Assembly (NCBI RefSeq): GCF_004348985.1
Contig: NZ_SMKW01000028.1
Location: 1-64,000, forward strand
Source: Saccharopolyspora elongata
GTDB taxonomy: Bacteria > Actinomycetota > Actinomycetes > Mycobacteriales > Pseudonocardiaceae
Length of the DNA stretch: 64,000 nt
Direction of reading: 5' to 3'
Shown here piece after piece: positions 34,531 through 43,734 of this stretch. The translations under genes and the position numbers were made by a program. The notes under the pieces are model-generated. The model was not told the origin of the DNA and searched no databases. It saw only the letters and a list, made by a program, of their open reading frames with translations. Positions within the stretch are counted from its first letter, which is position 1, and each line of letters begins with the position of its first letter.

Positions 34531-34695
34531 CCACGGAATGGTAGAGGTGCACACCCGCGACCAACCCACCGCCCCGCGAGGTCATCAGGCCGTGGGCCGG
34601 ACCCCCCGGGGTCCTGTCGCTTTCCCCGCTCCCGAACGAAGACCAGCCTTCTCCGCCTACGAAGTAGGGACATTCCGACCACGTGACCGCTCCGT

Positions 34696-35400
34696 TCAGT
34701 AGCCGATGGTGAAGCGCCGCTGCACGAACTTCGGCAGCTCGGCCTCGTCCACCAGGGCGATCGCGGCGTCCTCGAACGAGATCCGGCTCCGTCCGTCGGC
34801 GTCGGTGATCAATTGGTCGCCACCGATCCGGAAACGTCCGGTTCGCTCCCCGGGAGCGATCTCGGCCGCCGGGCTGAAGTAGGTCCACAGGCGGTTCGAC
34901 AGCCGGTATGCGTTGAGGGCGTCGCGGTGTCCTCTGACAGCTGCGGCGTACTCCCGCGGAAGGCCGATCTCCGCCAGCACTTCTCCGAGTACGTCGTCGT
35001 TGCCGTCGGCCGGCACGACGCCCGGCTCCGTCTCCAGGCTCCCCGCGCCGCCGACGACGATCAGCCGCGTTCGAGGGTGCCGGTCGAGCGCAGTGAGGAG
35101 CGCTCGCGCCGCGTTCGCGTACACCGCTGGGTCGGCGATCGACCGCCGCACGGTGTCGTGGAAGTCGCGAGCGGCGTTCCCGGGTTGGAACGCGCTGATC
35201 AGGACGTCGAGTCCCGGTAGGGCTCGGGCGATGGCGTCGGCGTCTAGGACGTCCAGACTCGCCCAGGTGATGTTCGGCCGGTCCTCTGCCATGCCGTCGG
35301 CGTTTCGGCTGTACGCCCGCACCACGTGCCCGCGGGACAGGGCCTCGTCGACGACGCGCGTCCCGATGTTGCCGCTCGCTCCGATCACACCGATGTGCAT
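34696..35400 (-). CDS. NAD(P)-binding protein, NmrA/atypical SDR family
   Basis: 234 residues. The Rossmann motif GASGNIG is at the N-terminus, followed by HVVRAYSRN and the strand VLISAFQPG, and a TRLIVVGGAGSL segment near residue 110. It lacks a YxxxK catalytic pair in the usual place, as is common in this atypical group, which often acts as a redox sensor or epimerase-like reductase. It diverges from the AraC gene at 35536, with an inverted repeat between them, and is probably controlled by it. Confidence 0.8.
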   Translation of the reverse strand: MHIGVIGASGNIGTRVVDEALSRGHVVRAYSRNADGMAEDRPNITWASLDVLDADAIARALPGLDVLISAFQPGNAARDFHDTVRRSIADPAVYANAARALLTALDRHPRTRLIVVGGAGSLETEPGVVPADGNDDVLGEVLAEIGLPREYAAAVRGHRDALNAYRLSNRLWTYFSPAAEIAPGERTGRFRIGGDQLITDADGRSRISFEDAAIALVDEAELPKFVQRRFTIGY

Positions 35401-35479
35401 TCGCTACCTCCGCCACTCGTCCTTGGCCACGAACGTAGGCGGCATCGAGCGGACGCAGAATGGCCATGCGTCTGGACCA

Positions 35480-35527
35480 CCTATCCGAACGTCCGAGAAC
35501 TCCGGTCAACCGAGACGATCGGATAGG
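35480..35527. promoter_or_regulatory. Inverted repeat in a divergent promoter region
   Basis: CCTATCCGA (35480-35488) and its exact complement TCGGATAGG (35519-35527) are separated by 30 bases, between the NAD-binding gene and the AraC gene. The centre-to-centre distance is close to four helical turns. It is a good candidate for an AraC-family binding site, inferred from position only. Confidence 0.5.
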
Positions 35528-35535
35528 TTCGCAGA

Positions 35536-36462
35536 ATGGATGTGCTGAGCGACGTGCTCACCGCAATGCGCACCGGGCGCCCCCACGCCGCCCGCAGGCG
35601 AAGCCAGGCGCCGTGGGGCGTTCGCTTCTCGACGGCCGAGGCGGCCGGTTGTCACGTCGTCCTGCGCGGCACTTGCTGGCTCACCGTCGCCGGATCAGCG
35701 CCGATCGCGCTCTCCCCCGGTGACGTCGTCCTCGTTCCTCAGCAGTGCACGTACGCACTGACGGATCGGCCCGGGACTCCGACGGTCGACTTCGACCTCT
35801 CCGAGCGCGACGTAGGGCAGAACGACGACGTCGACCTCGGCGACGACGGCACGGTCACCGAGACCCTCTGCGCCGCCTATTTCCTGGACCGCGGACGTAC
35901 CCACCCGCTCCTCCTGGAACTCCCACCGGTCATCCACCTGCCGGCGATCGCCGGAGCGCACACCTCGCTGCGCCAGGCCGTGGATCTCCTCGGCGCAGAA
36001 CTCGCAGGCGCAAGGCATGGTGCCGACGTGATCGTCCCCGCGTTGATCGACGCACTCCTGCTCCTGATCATCCGCGAGTGGCTAGAGAACAACACGGCCG
36101 ACAGGCTCTGGGCGACCGCGTTGAACGACCCGACGATCCTCGCCGCGTTGCGCACCATCCACGGTCGGCCCGAAGCGGCCTGGACCGTGGAGTCGCTGGC
36201 TCAATCCTGCGGGCTGTCCCGCGCCACCTTCGCCTCGAAGTTCAAGAACCTCGTCGGCATGCCGCCGCTCACCTACCTCACGTGGTGGCGGATGACGCTG
36301 GCAGCGCGAGAGCTGCGCACCACCGACGCCCCGGTCGCCGCCATAGCCCGACGCGCCGGCTACACCTCCGATTTCGCATTCACCAAGGCGTTCAAACGTG
36401 AATTCGGCGTCTCCCCGCAGGGTTACCGCCTGCAGCGGCGCGGGAATCCATCGAGGCGATGA
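35536..36462 (+). CDS. AraC-family regulator with cupin domain
   Basis: 308 residues. The N-terminal ~170 residues have a cupin pattern (WGVRFSTAEAAGCHVVLRG, then PGDVVLVPQQ). The C-terminal ~100 residues carry two HTH motifs (WTVESLAQSCGLSRATFASK and PVAAIARRAGYTSDFAFTKA), ending in FGVSPQGYR. It belongs to the cupin_6 AraC group that often controls an adjacent SDR or oxidoreductase. The divergent NAD-binding gene is the likely target. Confidence 0.9.
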   Translation: MDVLSDVLTAMRTGRPHAARRRSQAPWGVRFSTAEAAGCHVVLRGTCWLTVAGSAPIALSPGDVVLVPQQCTYALTDRPGTPTVDFDLSERDVGQNDDVDLGDDGTVTETLCAAYFLDRGRTHPLLLELPPVIHLPAIAGAHTSLRQAVDLLGAELAGARHGADVIVPALIDALLLLIIREWLENNTADRLWATALNDPTILAALRTIHGRPEAAWTVESLAQSCGLSRATFASKFKNLVGMPPLTYLTWWRMTLAARELRTTDAPVAAIARRAGYTSDFAFTKAFKREFGVSPQGYRLQRRGNPSRR

Positions 36463-36499
36463 CCAACCCGGTGCGGCCACAGCCTGCCGGCGCGCGGAC

Positions 36500-36527
36500 C
36501 AACACTTTGCCCTTGCGCTAAGTGTTG
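36500..36527. promoter_or_regulatory. Candidate ArsR operator (inverted repeat)
   Basis: CAACACTT (36500-36507) and AAGTGTTG (36520-36527) form an 8-bp inverted repeat with a 12-base spacer, ending 22 bases before the ArsR start. ArsR-type repressors bind such 12-2-12-like or short palindromes over their promoter, so this probably governs the three-gene operon. Confidence 0.6.
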
Positions 36528-36549
36528 GGATGGGTTGATACTTAGCCGC

Positions 36550-36885
36550 ATGGCTCAGTATTCGGCCGTGCTCGACGGCGTGTTCATCGCTCTCGCCGAC
36601 CCGACGAGGCGCGCGGTTCTCCGGCGGCTCGGTCGCGGGCCGACGAGCGTCGGCGACCTCGCCAGGGACGCCCCCATGACGTTGCCGTCGTTCATGAAGC
36701 ACGTGCGGGTGCTCGAGTCGAACGGCCTGATCCGCACGGCCAAGTCCGGCCGGGTGCGCATCTGCGAGCTCAACCGGGAGCGGTTCGCGCTCGTCGAGGA
36801 CTGGCTGGCGGAGCAGCGGCGCAGCTGGACGGACCGGACCGATCGCCTGGAGCGGTTCGTCACCAACCCGAAGGAGGAGCAGTGA
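36550..36885 (+). CDS. ArsR-family repressor
   Basis: 111 residues from ATG 36550. The winged-helix core reads ALADPTRRAVLRRLGRGPTS and PSFMKHVRVLESNGLI. No metal-binding cysteines are present in the alpha-3 or alpha-5 positions, so it belongs to the non-metal group that is coupled to SRPBCC proteins. Its stop overlaps the next start (GTGA). An inverted repeat upstream is a likely self-binding site. Confidence 0.9.
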   Translation: MAQYSAVLDGVFIALADPTRRAVLRRLGRGPTSVGDLARDAPMTLPSFMKHVRVLESNGLIRTAKSGRVRICELNRERFALVEDWLAEQRRSWTDRTDRLERFVTNPKEEQ

Positions 36886-37358
36886 ACCTAGAACTCGATC
36901 TCGGCATCGACCGGGTCATCCGCGCGCCCCGCAAGCAGGTGTGGGATGCGTGGACCGATCCGGCCAACCTCGCGCAGTGGTGGGTGCCCGCCCCGACCCG
37001 CTGCCGCGTCGAGCGCCTCGACGTCCGGCCCGGCGGCGCGTTCGTCACGCTGATGAGCGACGACGGCGACGCGTTCGTCCCGCACCTGGACGCGTGCTTC
37101 CTCGTGGTGGACGAGTACGAGCGGATCGTCTTCACCAACGCGATCGACAGCGGATGGCGCCCCGCCAGCCCCGCACCGGTCCCGATGACCGCCGAGGTCG
37201 TCCTGCGGGACCACCCGGACGGCACCGACTACCGGATCGTCGTGCGCCATGGCGACCCGGCCGCCCGCACCCGGCACGCCGAGCTGGGTTTCGCCGAGGG
37301 CTGGGGCACCACCACCGCCCAACTCGCCCGGCTGGCCGAGGGCGAGACCGGGCGGTGA
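36882..37358 (+). CDS. SRPBCC (AHSA1-like) domain protein
   Basis: 158 residues from GTG 36882, overlapping the ArsR stop by four bases. The pattern IDRVIRAPRKQVWDAWTDP...LAQWW at the start and a C-terminal helix with GWGTTTAQLARL are characteristic of the AHSA1/START-like fold with a deep ligand cavity. ArsR-SRPBCC pairs are very common in actinomycetes. The ligand and function are unknown. The stop overlaps the DHFR-like start. Confidence 0.9.
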   Translation: MNLELDLGIDRVIRAPRKQVWDAWTDPANLAQWWVPAPTRCRVERLDVRPGGAFVTLMSDDGDAFVPHLDACFLVVDEYERIVFTNAIDSGWRPASPAPVPMTAEVVLRDHPDGTDYRIVVRHGDPAARTRHAELGFAEGWGTTTAQLARLAEGETGR

Positions 37359-37981
37359 AGGTCGCCGTCACGGAATTCGTCACCCTCGACGGCGTGAGCC
37401 AGGGACCAGGTTCGTCCACTGAGGACACCAGCGGCGGCTTCACGCGGGGTGGCTGGCTTGTGCCGCACATGGACGAGGCGTTCGTCCGGCGCGCGTCGGA
37501 ATGGCTCGACCACGCCGATGGCCTGCTGCTCGGACGGCGGACGTACACGGCGTTCGCCCGCGATTGGCCGGCGATCACCGACCCCGACGACCCGTTCACC
37601 GAGCGGATGAACTCGCTGCCGAAGTTCGTCGTGTCGAACACCCTCAAGGCGGGGAACTGGCCGCCGACCACGGTGCTCCGCGGCGATGCCGGAGAGGCGG
37701 TCCGCGAACTGAAGACGCGGCCGGGGCGGGAATTGCAGGTCCACGGCAGTGCCCGGCTCGGCAGCGCGCTGCTGTCAATGGGGCTCGTCGACACGCTCCG
37801 CCTGGTCGTGGCGCCCACCGTGCTCGGCACGGGCCGACGCCTGCTCACCCATCCCGCCGCGGCGACCGGCCTGCAACTCGTCCGGCACGAGGCCACGACG
37901 CGAGGCCTGCTGCTCCTTGAGTACGAGGTCACCGGCGACGCGGTGGTCGGCGACTACGAAGGCGTCGCGAAACTCGGGTAG
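37355..37981 (+). CDS. Dihydrofolate reductase-family (RibD C-terminal) protein
   Basis: 208 residues from GTG 37355, overlapping the SRPBCC stop (GTGA). The fold markers are VTEFVTLDGVSQGPG at the start, LLLGRRTYTAFARDWP and the central VSNTL followed by a VHGSARLGSALL segment. Proteins of this group are NADPH-dependent reductases of unknown substrate. True folate reduction is unlikely, because the folate-binding residues are not recognisable. It is the last gene of the ArsR operon. Confidence 0.88.
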   Translation: MKVAVTEFVTLDGVSQGPGSSTEDTSGGFTRGGWLVPHMDEAFVRRASEWLDHADGLLLGRRTYTAFARDWPAITDPDDPFTERMNSLPKFVVSNTLKAGNWPPTTVLRGDAGEAVRELKTRPGRELQVHGSARLGSALLSMGLVDTLRLVVAPTVLGTGRRLLTHPAAATGLQLVRHEATTRGLLLLEYEVTGDAVVGDYEGVAKLG

Positions 37982-38157
37982 GCACCGGTCACGAGCACCC
38001 ACAAAGGACAGTCCCCACAGCGCGAAGCGGCGGTGGGCGGTCGCTGGGGGTTGGGACGCACTGCGGTTCAGGCCGCCTGGCTCTGGGCGAGGAAAACCTC
38101 TGGTACGGCCCGTGGGAGCCCTGTCGGACAACCCGTCACGCTCACGAAAGCTGCGGC

Positions 38158-39648
38158 TCAGGCCAGGGGTTCGAGTTCTGCCCGCATGGCGGAGGGCAGC
38201 CTCGCGACCAGCCTGGCTCCCGCTTCGCCGTTCTCCACCCGGAGGGTTCCGCCGTGCCGGGTGGCGATGTCGCGGGCGAGCGTCAGGCCGAGGCCCGAAC
38301 CTCCCGCGTCTCGGGTGCGCGCGTCGTCCAGGCGGGCGAAGCGGTCGAAGACCCTTTCGCGGTCCTCGACCGGGATTCCGGGTCCGTCGTCGAGAACTTC
38401 GAGGACGACGTCGTCCGCCTGCCGGCCGACTCGCACGGTGACGACGGAGCTCGCGTGACGCACCGCGTTGTCCAGGAGGTTCCGCAGCAGGCGTTCGAGC
38501 TGCACCGGTTCTCCCACCACCGGCGCCGGTCCCTCCACAATGGAACTCACGGCGGGCCCGCCGGGGTCGAACGCGCGCTCGGCGACCTGTTCCGTCACCA
38601 CATCCGCGAGGTCGACGACCGCCGACGGCTCCGGCTGTCCGTCCGGACCGACGGCGAGTTGCAGGAGGTCGCCGGTGATGCGCTGCAGGCGCTGGACGTC
38701 GAGCAACGACCGGTGGGCTATGTCGGGCCAGTCCGCCCGGTCCGGGTGCGCGAGCGCGACCTCCAGGCCGGCCCGCAGGTTCGCGAGCGGGCTGCGCAGC
38801 TCGTGGCTGGCGTCGGCGACGAAGCGTTCCTGCTGGTCGTGCGCGCGCTGCAGGCGGTCGAGGGTCGCGTTCGTCGTGCGCGCCAGCTGGGCCACCTCGT
38901 CGCGGGAGCGGGGCACCGGCACGCGCCGGTCGTACCGGCTCTCGCTGACCTCGGCGAGCTCCCGGCGGATCGCCTCCACGGGTCGCAGCGCGCGCCCGGC
39001 CGCGAACCACGCCGCCAAGGCCGTGAGCAGCACCGCGAGCGGGACGAAGACCGCCAGGGTGTCGTCGAAGTTGCGCAGCGTGCCGAGCGCGTTCCAGGGC
39101 AGCACGAACAGGTACAGCGTGAGCCGCTGACGCTTCGCCGGGTCCGCGCCCGCCAGCTCTGCATCCAATGTGGATCCTTCGCGGCCGGTGGGCTCCACCA
39201 GATCGGCGGGCACGTCGTCGACCACGCGGCCCAGCACGGTGTACGTGCGGTACTCGCGCCAATGCGGATGGTCGCCGGGCCGCAGCGTCGCGGTCGTCGT
39301 GGTCGTCCAGTCGGCCGGCGCCCCGGCCGGCGCAGGCGGCAGCGGCCTCCACGCCGGATCCAGGCGGCGCAGCTTCTCGCTGCGCACCACCGCCTCCCCG
39401 GAGTCCGCGACGACCTCGAACATCGCGTCGCCGGACTGGATCGCCGCAGCCAGCGCGGCCCGTCCGTCACCCAGGGACCCGACGCGGTAAGCGGCGACCA
39501 TCCGGTCCAGCTCGGTTCGCGTCGCGTTCACCGCGTCATCGGTCAGCTGCTTGCTCAGGAACTCGCGCGTCCCCAGCCAACCCAGTGTGAACACGAACAT
39601 GCACAGCAGCGCCGCCGACAGGGCCGTGCTCCGCCGCACCGACACCAT
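38158..39648 (-). CDS. Sensor histidine kinase
   Basis: 496 residues. Two membrane segments (~10-27 and ~198-217) enclose a ~170-residue extracellular sensor. They are followed by a HAMP-like segment, the H-box with His282 (VADASHELRSP), the N-box NLLDNAVRH, and the G-boxes DDGPGIP and GGSGLGLTLA. It phosphorylates the response regulator encoded upstream in the same operon. The regulator frame is disturbed, so signalling may be broken unless the frameshift is a sequence error. The neighbouring MacB-like exporter is the likely target. Confidence 0.92.
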   Translation of the reverse strand: MVSVRRSTALSAALLCMFVFTLGWLGTREFLSKQLTDDAVNATRTELDRMVAAYRVGSLGDGRAALAAAIQSGDAMFEVVADSGEAVVRSEKLRRLDPAWRPLPPAPAGAPADWTTTTTATLRPGDHPHWREYRTYTVLGRVVDDVPADLVEPTGREGSTLDAELAGADPAKRQRLTLYLFVLPWNALGTLRNFDDTLAVFVPLAVLLTALAAWFAAGRALRPVEAIRRELAEVSESRYDRRVPVPRSRDEVAQLARTTNATLDRLQRAHDQQERFVADASHELRSPLANLRAGLEVALAHPDRADWPDIAHRSLLDVQRLQRITGDLLQLAVGPDGQPEPSAVVDLADVVTEQVAERAFDPGGPAVSSIVEGPAPVVGEPVQLERLLRNLLDNAVRHASSVVTVRVGRQADDVVLEVLDDGPGIPVEDRERVFDRFARLDDARTRDAGGSGLGLTLARDIATRHGGTLRVENGEAGARLVARLPSAMRAELEPLA

Positions 39649-40320
39649 TCATCAGCCACCAGCCGGTAGCCGACGCCGCGCACCGTGGCGATGGTGCGCC
39701 GCCCGAACGGCGCGTCCAGCTTCCGCCGCAGCGCGCTCACGTAGACCTCGACGATGTTCGGGTCGCCCCGGTACGCCAGGTCCCACACCTGCTCCAGGAT
39801 CTCGTGCTTGGCGACCACCTGGCCCTTGTGCCGCAGCAGGCATTCAAGCACCGCGAACTCCTTCGCGGTCAGCGCCACCGGCTGCCCCGCGCGCCGGCAC
39901 GTCCGCTTCGCGGGGTCGAGCACCAGGTCACCGAACGCCAGCGCCGCGGCCGCACCGGCCGCGCCCCGGCGGGTGAGGGCGCGCAGCCGTGCGGTGAGCA
40001 CCACGTAGGAGAACGGCTTGCTCAGGAAGTCGTCGGCTCCCGTGTCGAGCGCCTCGGCCTCGTCGTACTCGCCCGTTCTTGGCCGTGAGCATGAGGATCG
40101 GCGTGCTCACGCCGCCTTTCCGCAGCGTCGCGCAGACGCGGTAGCCGTTGAGCTTCGGCAGCATGATGTCCAGCACGATCACCTGGTAGGGGTACAGCTG
40201 CGCGAGTTCCAGCCCCTCCACGCCGTCGTGGGCGAGGTCCACGGCGTAGCCGTCGGCCTCCAGGCCCCACTGGAGCGTCTCGGCCAGCCGCCTCTCGTCC
40301 TCCACCACGAGCACCCGCAT
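39555..40320 (-). pseudogene. OmpR-type response regulator, frameshifted
   Basis: The receiver domain starts at ATG 40320 (MRVLVVEDER), with the phospho-acceptor Asp51 in VLDIMLP. After LMLTAKNG near 40071 the frame is lost, but the next frame continues exactly as expected: EYDEAEALDTGADDFLSKPF, then the winged helix FGDLVLDPAKRTC...RGVGYRLVADE. One extra base within 40071-40074 explains this. The C-terminal part has no stop at the usual place and overlaps the kinase gene to 39555. It is either a real mutation that separates the domains or a sequence error. Confidence 0.85.
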
Positions 40321-40364
40321 GGGACCGATCTTCCCAGACCCGCGGTGCGGTACCTGAAGCGTTC

Positions 40365-40391
40365 TTCAGGTCGTTTCAGGAACCGCTCAGG
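40365..40391. promoter_or_regulatory. Three direct repeats, candidate response-regulator site
   Basis: TTCAGG at 40365-40370 and 40375-40380 and CTCAGG at 40386-40391 are spaced 10-11 bases, one DNA turn. CCTGAAG at 40353-40359 is a fourth, inverted copy. OmpR-type regulators bind such repeats. The site lies between the response regulator and the divergent ABC exporter. Confidence 0.6.
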
Positions 40392-40471
40392 CGCCGCCCG
40401 CCACGATCACCGAGGCGGCCGCGGCGGGCGGCCGCCCTCGAAGTTCAGGGGAGCCAATGCGAAGGAACACA

Positions 40472-41203
40472 ATGGACGGTCACGTCGCAGCAGGCGTGGC
40501 GGACGCGGTGAAGGTCTACGGTCGCGGCGACACGGCGGTGCGCGCGCTGGACCGCGTGTCCCTCGACTTCCCGGCGCACCGCTTCACGGCGATCATGGGC
40601 CCGTCCGGCTCCGGCAAGTCCACGCTCATGCACTGCCTCGCCGGACTGGACACCGTGGACTCCGGGCGGGTTCGCATCGGGCAGACCGAGCTCACCGGGT
40701 TGTCCGACGCCTCGCTGACCCGGGTGCGGCGGGACCGGATCGGGTTCGTGTTCCAGTCCTTCAACCTGCTGCCGACCATGACCGCGGAGGAGAACATCCT
40801 GCTCGGCCTTCGGCTCGCGGGCCGCGCGCCGGACCGGGCTTGGTTCACCGCGGTCGTCGACGCGCTGGGCCTGCGGTCGCGGCTGCGGCACAAGCCGGGT
40901 GAGCTCTCGGGCGGCCAGCAGCAGCGGGTGGCGTGCGCCCGCGCCCTGGTGGGCCGGCCGGACGTGGTGTTCGCCGACGAGCCGACGGGCAGCCTCGACT
41001 CGCGCTCGGGCGCGGAGGTGCTCGGCTTCCTGCGCACATCGGTCCGCGAGCTCGGGCAGACGGTCGTGATGGTGACGCACGACCCGGTCGCGGCGTCCTA
41101 CGCCGACCGCGGGGTGCTCCTGGCCGACGGCCGCATCGCCGCGCACCTCGAACGCCCGACCGCCGAGACCGTGCTCGCGGCGCTCACCAGGCTGGAGGCG
41201 TGA
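40472..41203 (+). CDS. ABC exporter ATPase (MacB/LolD type)
   Basis: 243 residues from ATG 40472 (AAGGA upstream; ATG 40457 is possible). Walker A GPSGSGKST, FVFQSFNLLPTMTAEEN, signature LSGGQQQRVACARAL, Walker B VVFADEPTGSLD and the switch His in THDPVAA are all present. This group powers FtsX/MacB-like permeases that remove antimicrobials or lipoproteins from the membrane rather than transporting through a pore. It is coupled to the permease gene by the TGATG overlap and divergent from the two-component genes. Confidence 0.92.
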   Translation: MDGHVAAGVADAVKVYGRGDTAVRALDRVSLDFPAHRFTAIMGPSGSGKSTLMHCLAGLDTVDSGRVRIGQTELTGLSDASLTRVRRDRIGFVFQSFNLLPTMTAEENILLGLRLAGRAPDRAWFTAVVDALGLRSRLRHKPGELSGGQQQRVACARALVGRPDVVFADEPTGSLDSRSGAEVLGFLRTSVRELGQTVVMVTHDPVAASYADRGVLLADGRIAAHLERPTAETVLAALTRLEA

Positions 41204-43695
41204 TGCTGCGAACCGCCATCGCCGGGCTGGCTGCCCGGCCGCTTAGGCTGCTGCTCTCGGCCGTCGCCATCGCCGTCGGCGTGGCTTTCGTCGCCGGGTC
41301 GCTCGTGCTCTCCGACGCCGTCGGCGTCGGGCTCCGCCAAGCCGTCGCCTTCGAGACCCGCGGGGTCGACGCATCGATCGACGCGACGCGCGGGGCCGAG
41401 CTCGACGACGTGGTGCTGTCGAAGGTGCGGCAGGTGCCCGGTGTCGCCGCGGCGGAGGGTCGCGCCACGGTGAGCGCTCCCCTCCGGGACGCCGCAGGCC
41501 GTCCGAGGGACGCCGCCGCCACCGCGTTGGCCGCCGACGAGCAGCTGCGCCCGTTCGACCTCGCCGACGGTCGTTTTCCCAGCAACACCAACGAAATCGC
41601 GATGGAGCAGGACATCGCCGCGGACTACGCGCTGGGACATCCCGTGACCGTCCTCGACCAGGACGGCCGCCAGCACACCTTCACGCTGGTCGGCACGTTC
41701 ACCCGGCCCGCGGACGCCGGAATCGGGGCCAGCGACATGGTGCTGCTCCCCGAGGCCCTGGGCAGGCTGTCGCAGGAGGAGGAGTTCGGCGAGATCGTCG
41801 TGCGCGCGGCGCCGGGCATCGGTCAGCAGCAGCTCGTCGCCGATCTCACGCGAGCGGTGGGCGGGCGAGGCATCTCCGTGGTGACCGGGCAGGAGGCCGC
41901 CGCGCAGCTGCTGCGCGAGACCCCGTCGGATTCGGCCGGCCTGTCGAAGTTCTTCACCGCCTTCGCGGTGCTCGCGATGGTCGTGGCCGCGATGGTGATC
42001 GCCAACTCGTTCACGATCCTCGTCGCACAGCGCACGAGGGAGCTGGCGTTGCTGCGGTGCATCGGGGCCGGGAAGCGGCAGGTGTTCTCGGGTTTGCTCG
42101 CCGAAGCCGTGGTGGTGGGCGCAGTCGCGTCCGCGGTGGGTCTGCTGGGCGGGCTCGGCGTCGCCGCCGCGTTGCAGGCGATCGTCGGCGGGGACGTTCA
42201 CGTCCCGCTGACCGCGCGGACGGTCGTCGCGTCCTTGGCGATCGGGGTGCTGGTGACTGTGTTCGCCGCGGCGATCCCGGCCTGGTCGGCGACCCGCGCC
42301 GCCCCCGTCGAGGCGCTGCGGACGCCGGTGGAGGGCAAGTCCGCCCGTGCCGGGCGGCCGCGAGCGGCCGTCACGATCGCGCTCCTGGTGGTGGGTTTCG
42401 GCACGGCCGCGCTAGCGCTGGGCTCCGAGGTGGAGACCGGTGCGGTGCTGTCCGTCGTGGCCATGATCTCGCTGCTGGGCGCGGCGCTGGCTGCGGGGCC
42501 GCTGGTGGTCGGCCCGGTGGCGAGGGTGGTGGGCGTGGTCTGCGCTCCGATCTTCGGCCAGCCCGCGCGGCTGGCCACGCTCAACGCCGACCGCAACCCG
42601 AAGCGCACCGCGGCCAGCGCCGCCGCACTCACGATCGGTCTCGCCGTCGTCTCGCTCGTGACCACGGTGACCGCGGGCGTCGAGGCGGGCCGGGACCGCG
42701 GCCTCGACCAGCAGCTGGGGGCCGACTTCACCGTCACGTCGGTGGTCGCCACCAAGCCACTGCCTCCCGCGCTCGCGGACACCCTCGCCGCGGTCCCGGG
42801 CGTCGCGGACGCGGCTCTCCGCCAGTCGTTCTCAGGTGACCTCGGGAAATACGGCGGCTACGGGATGACCGCCGTGCGCGGCGACGCCGTGGGCAGCCTC
42901 TTGCGGCCGGTGGTGCTGTCCGGCCGCCTCGACCGGCTGGGGCCGGGAGAGCTCGCCGTGAGCAAGCAGCTCGCCGAGGAGACGAGCCTGGCGGTCGGCG
43001 ACACCGTCCAGGCCGGGCCCCGGAACCGCCCGGTCCCGCTGCGGGTCGTCGCGGTCTACGACGGCGTCAGCGCCGCAGGCGCCGATACCGGGCTCGCCAT
43101 GGTCGATCTCGGGCAGCAGTCCGCGATCGCCATGGGCGAGGGCGGCTACGACGACAGCGTCCTGGTCAAGCTGGCGGCGGACGCCGACCACGACCAGGTC
43201 CGGCTGGCGCTGGAGAATGCGCTCTCCGGCGCGCCACTGGCTCAGCTGCGCAGCGTCGACGAGCTCAAGGAAGAGCTTTCGGCGCCCCTGCGCAGCACGC
43301 TGGACCTGCTGTGGGCGCTGACCGCGCTGGCCGTGCTGATCGCGTTCGCGGGCATCACCAACACGCTCTCGCTGTCCGTCCTGGAGCGGACTCGTGAGTC
43401 GGCCTTGCTCCGCGCACTCGGCCTGACCCGGGGCGGGCTCAGCGCCGCCCTCGCCGCGGAATCGGTCTTCGTCGCGCTGCTCGGAGCGGCGTGCGGGCTG
43501 TTCGTCGGCATCGGCTCGGCGTGGCTGATCGCGCAGGTGGCGTCGACGGACGCCGAGCCGGTGCTGTTCGTGCTGCCGTGGGGCCGGCTCGGGGTGCTGC
43601 TGGGGGCCGCGGTCCTGGCGGCGCCGCTCGCCGCGGTCATCCCGGCCCGTCGCGCGGCGCGAGGCTCGGTCACCGCCGGGATAGCGGCGCCGTAA
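41203..43695 (+). CDS. FtsX/MacB-like ABC permease
   Basis: 830 residues from ATG 41203, which overlaps the ATPase stop; GTG 41200 is possible. It has the two-FtsX-domain layout: a first membrane segment at ~20-40, an extracytoplasmic domain to ~250, three segments with LALLRCIGAGKRQVFSGLLAE, a middle pair, a second extracytoplasmic domain at ~490-700, and a C-terminal FtsX domain with ESALLRALGLTRGGLSAALAAE. With the ATPase it should form a mechanotransmission exporter, commonly for peptide antibiotic defence and under two-component control. Confidence 0.9.
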   Translation: MLRTAIAGLAARPLRLLLSAVAIAVGVAFVAGSLVLSDAVGVGLRQAVAFETRGVDASIDATRGAELDDVVLSKVRQVPGVAAAEGRATVSAPLRDAAGRPRDAAATALAADEQLRPFDLADGRFPSNTNEIAMEQDIAADYALGHPVTVLDQDGRQHTFTLVGTFTRPADAGIGASDMVLLPEALGRLSQEEEFGEIVVRAAPGIGQQQLVADLTRAVGGRGISVVTGQEAAAQLLRETPSDSAGLSKFFTAFAVLAMVVAAMVIANSFTILVAQRTRELALLRCIGAGKRQVFSGLLAEAVVVGAVASAVGLLGGLGVAAALQAIVGGDVHVPLTARTVVASLAIGVLVTVFAAAIPAWSATRAAPVEALRTPVEGKSARAGRPRAAVTIALLVVGFGTAALALGSEVETGAVLSVVAMISLLGAALAAGPLVVGPVARVVGVVCAPIFGQPARLATLNADRNPKRTAASAAALTIGLAVVSLVTTVTAGVEAGRDRGLDQQLGADFTVTSVVATKPLPPALADTLAAVPGVADAALRQSFSGDLGKYGGYGMTAVRGDAVGSLLRPVVLSGRLDRLGPGELAVSKQLAEETSLAVGDTVQAGPRNRPVPLRVVAVYDGVSAAGADTGLAMVDLGQQSAIAMGEGGYDDSVLVKLAADADHDQVRLALENALSGAPLAQLRSVDELKEELSAPLRSTLDLLWALTALAVLIAFAGITNTLSLSVLERTRESALLRALGLTRGGLSAALAAESVFVALLGAACGLFVGIGSAWLIAQVASTDAEPVLFVLPWGRLGVLLGAAVLAAPLAAVIPARRAARGSVTAGIAAP

Positions 43696-43734
43696 CCGGG
43701 CGCGTGTGGAACGCGGCCGTCTGGGGTGCAGGGC

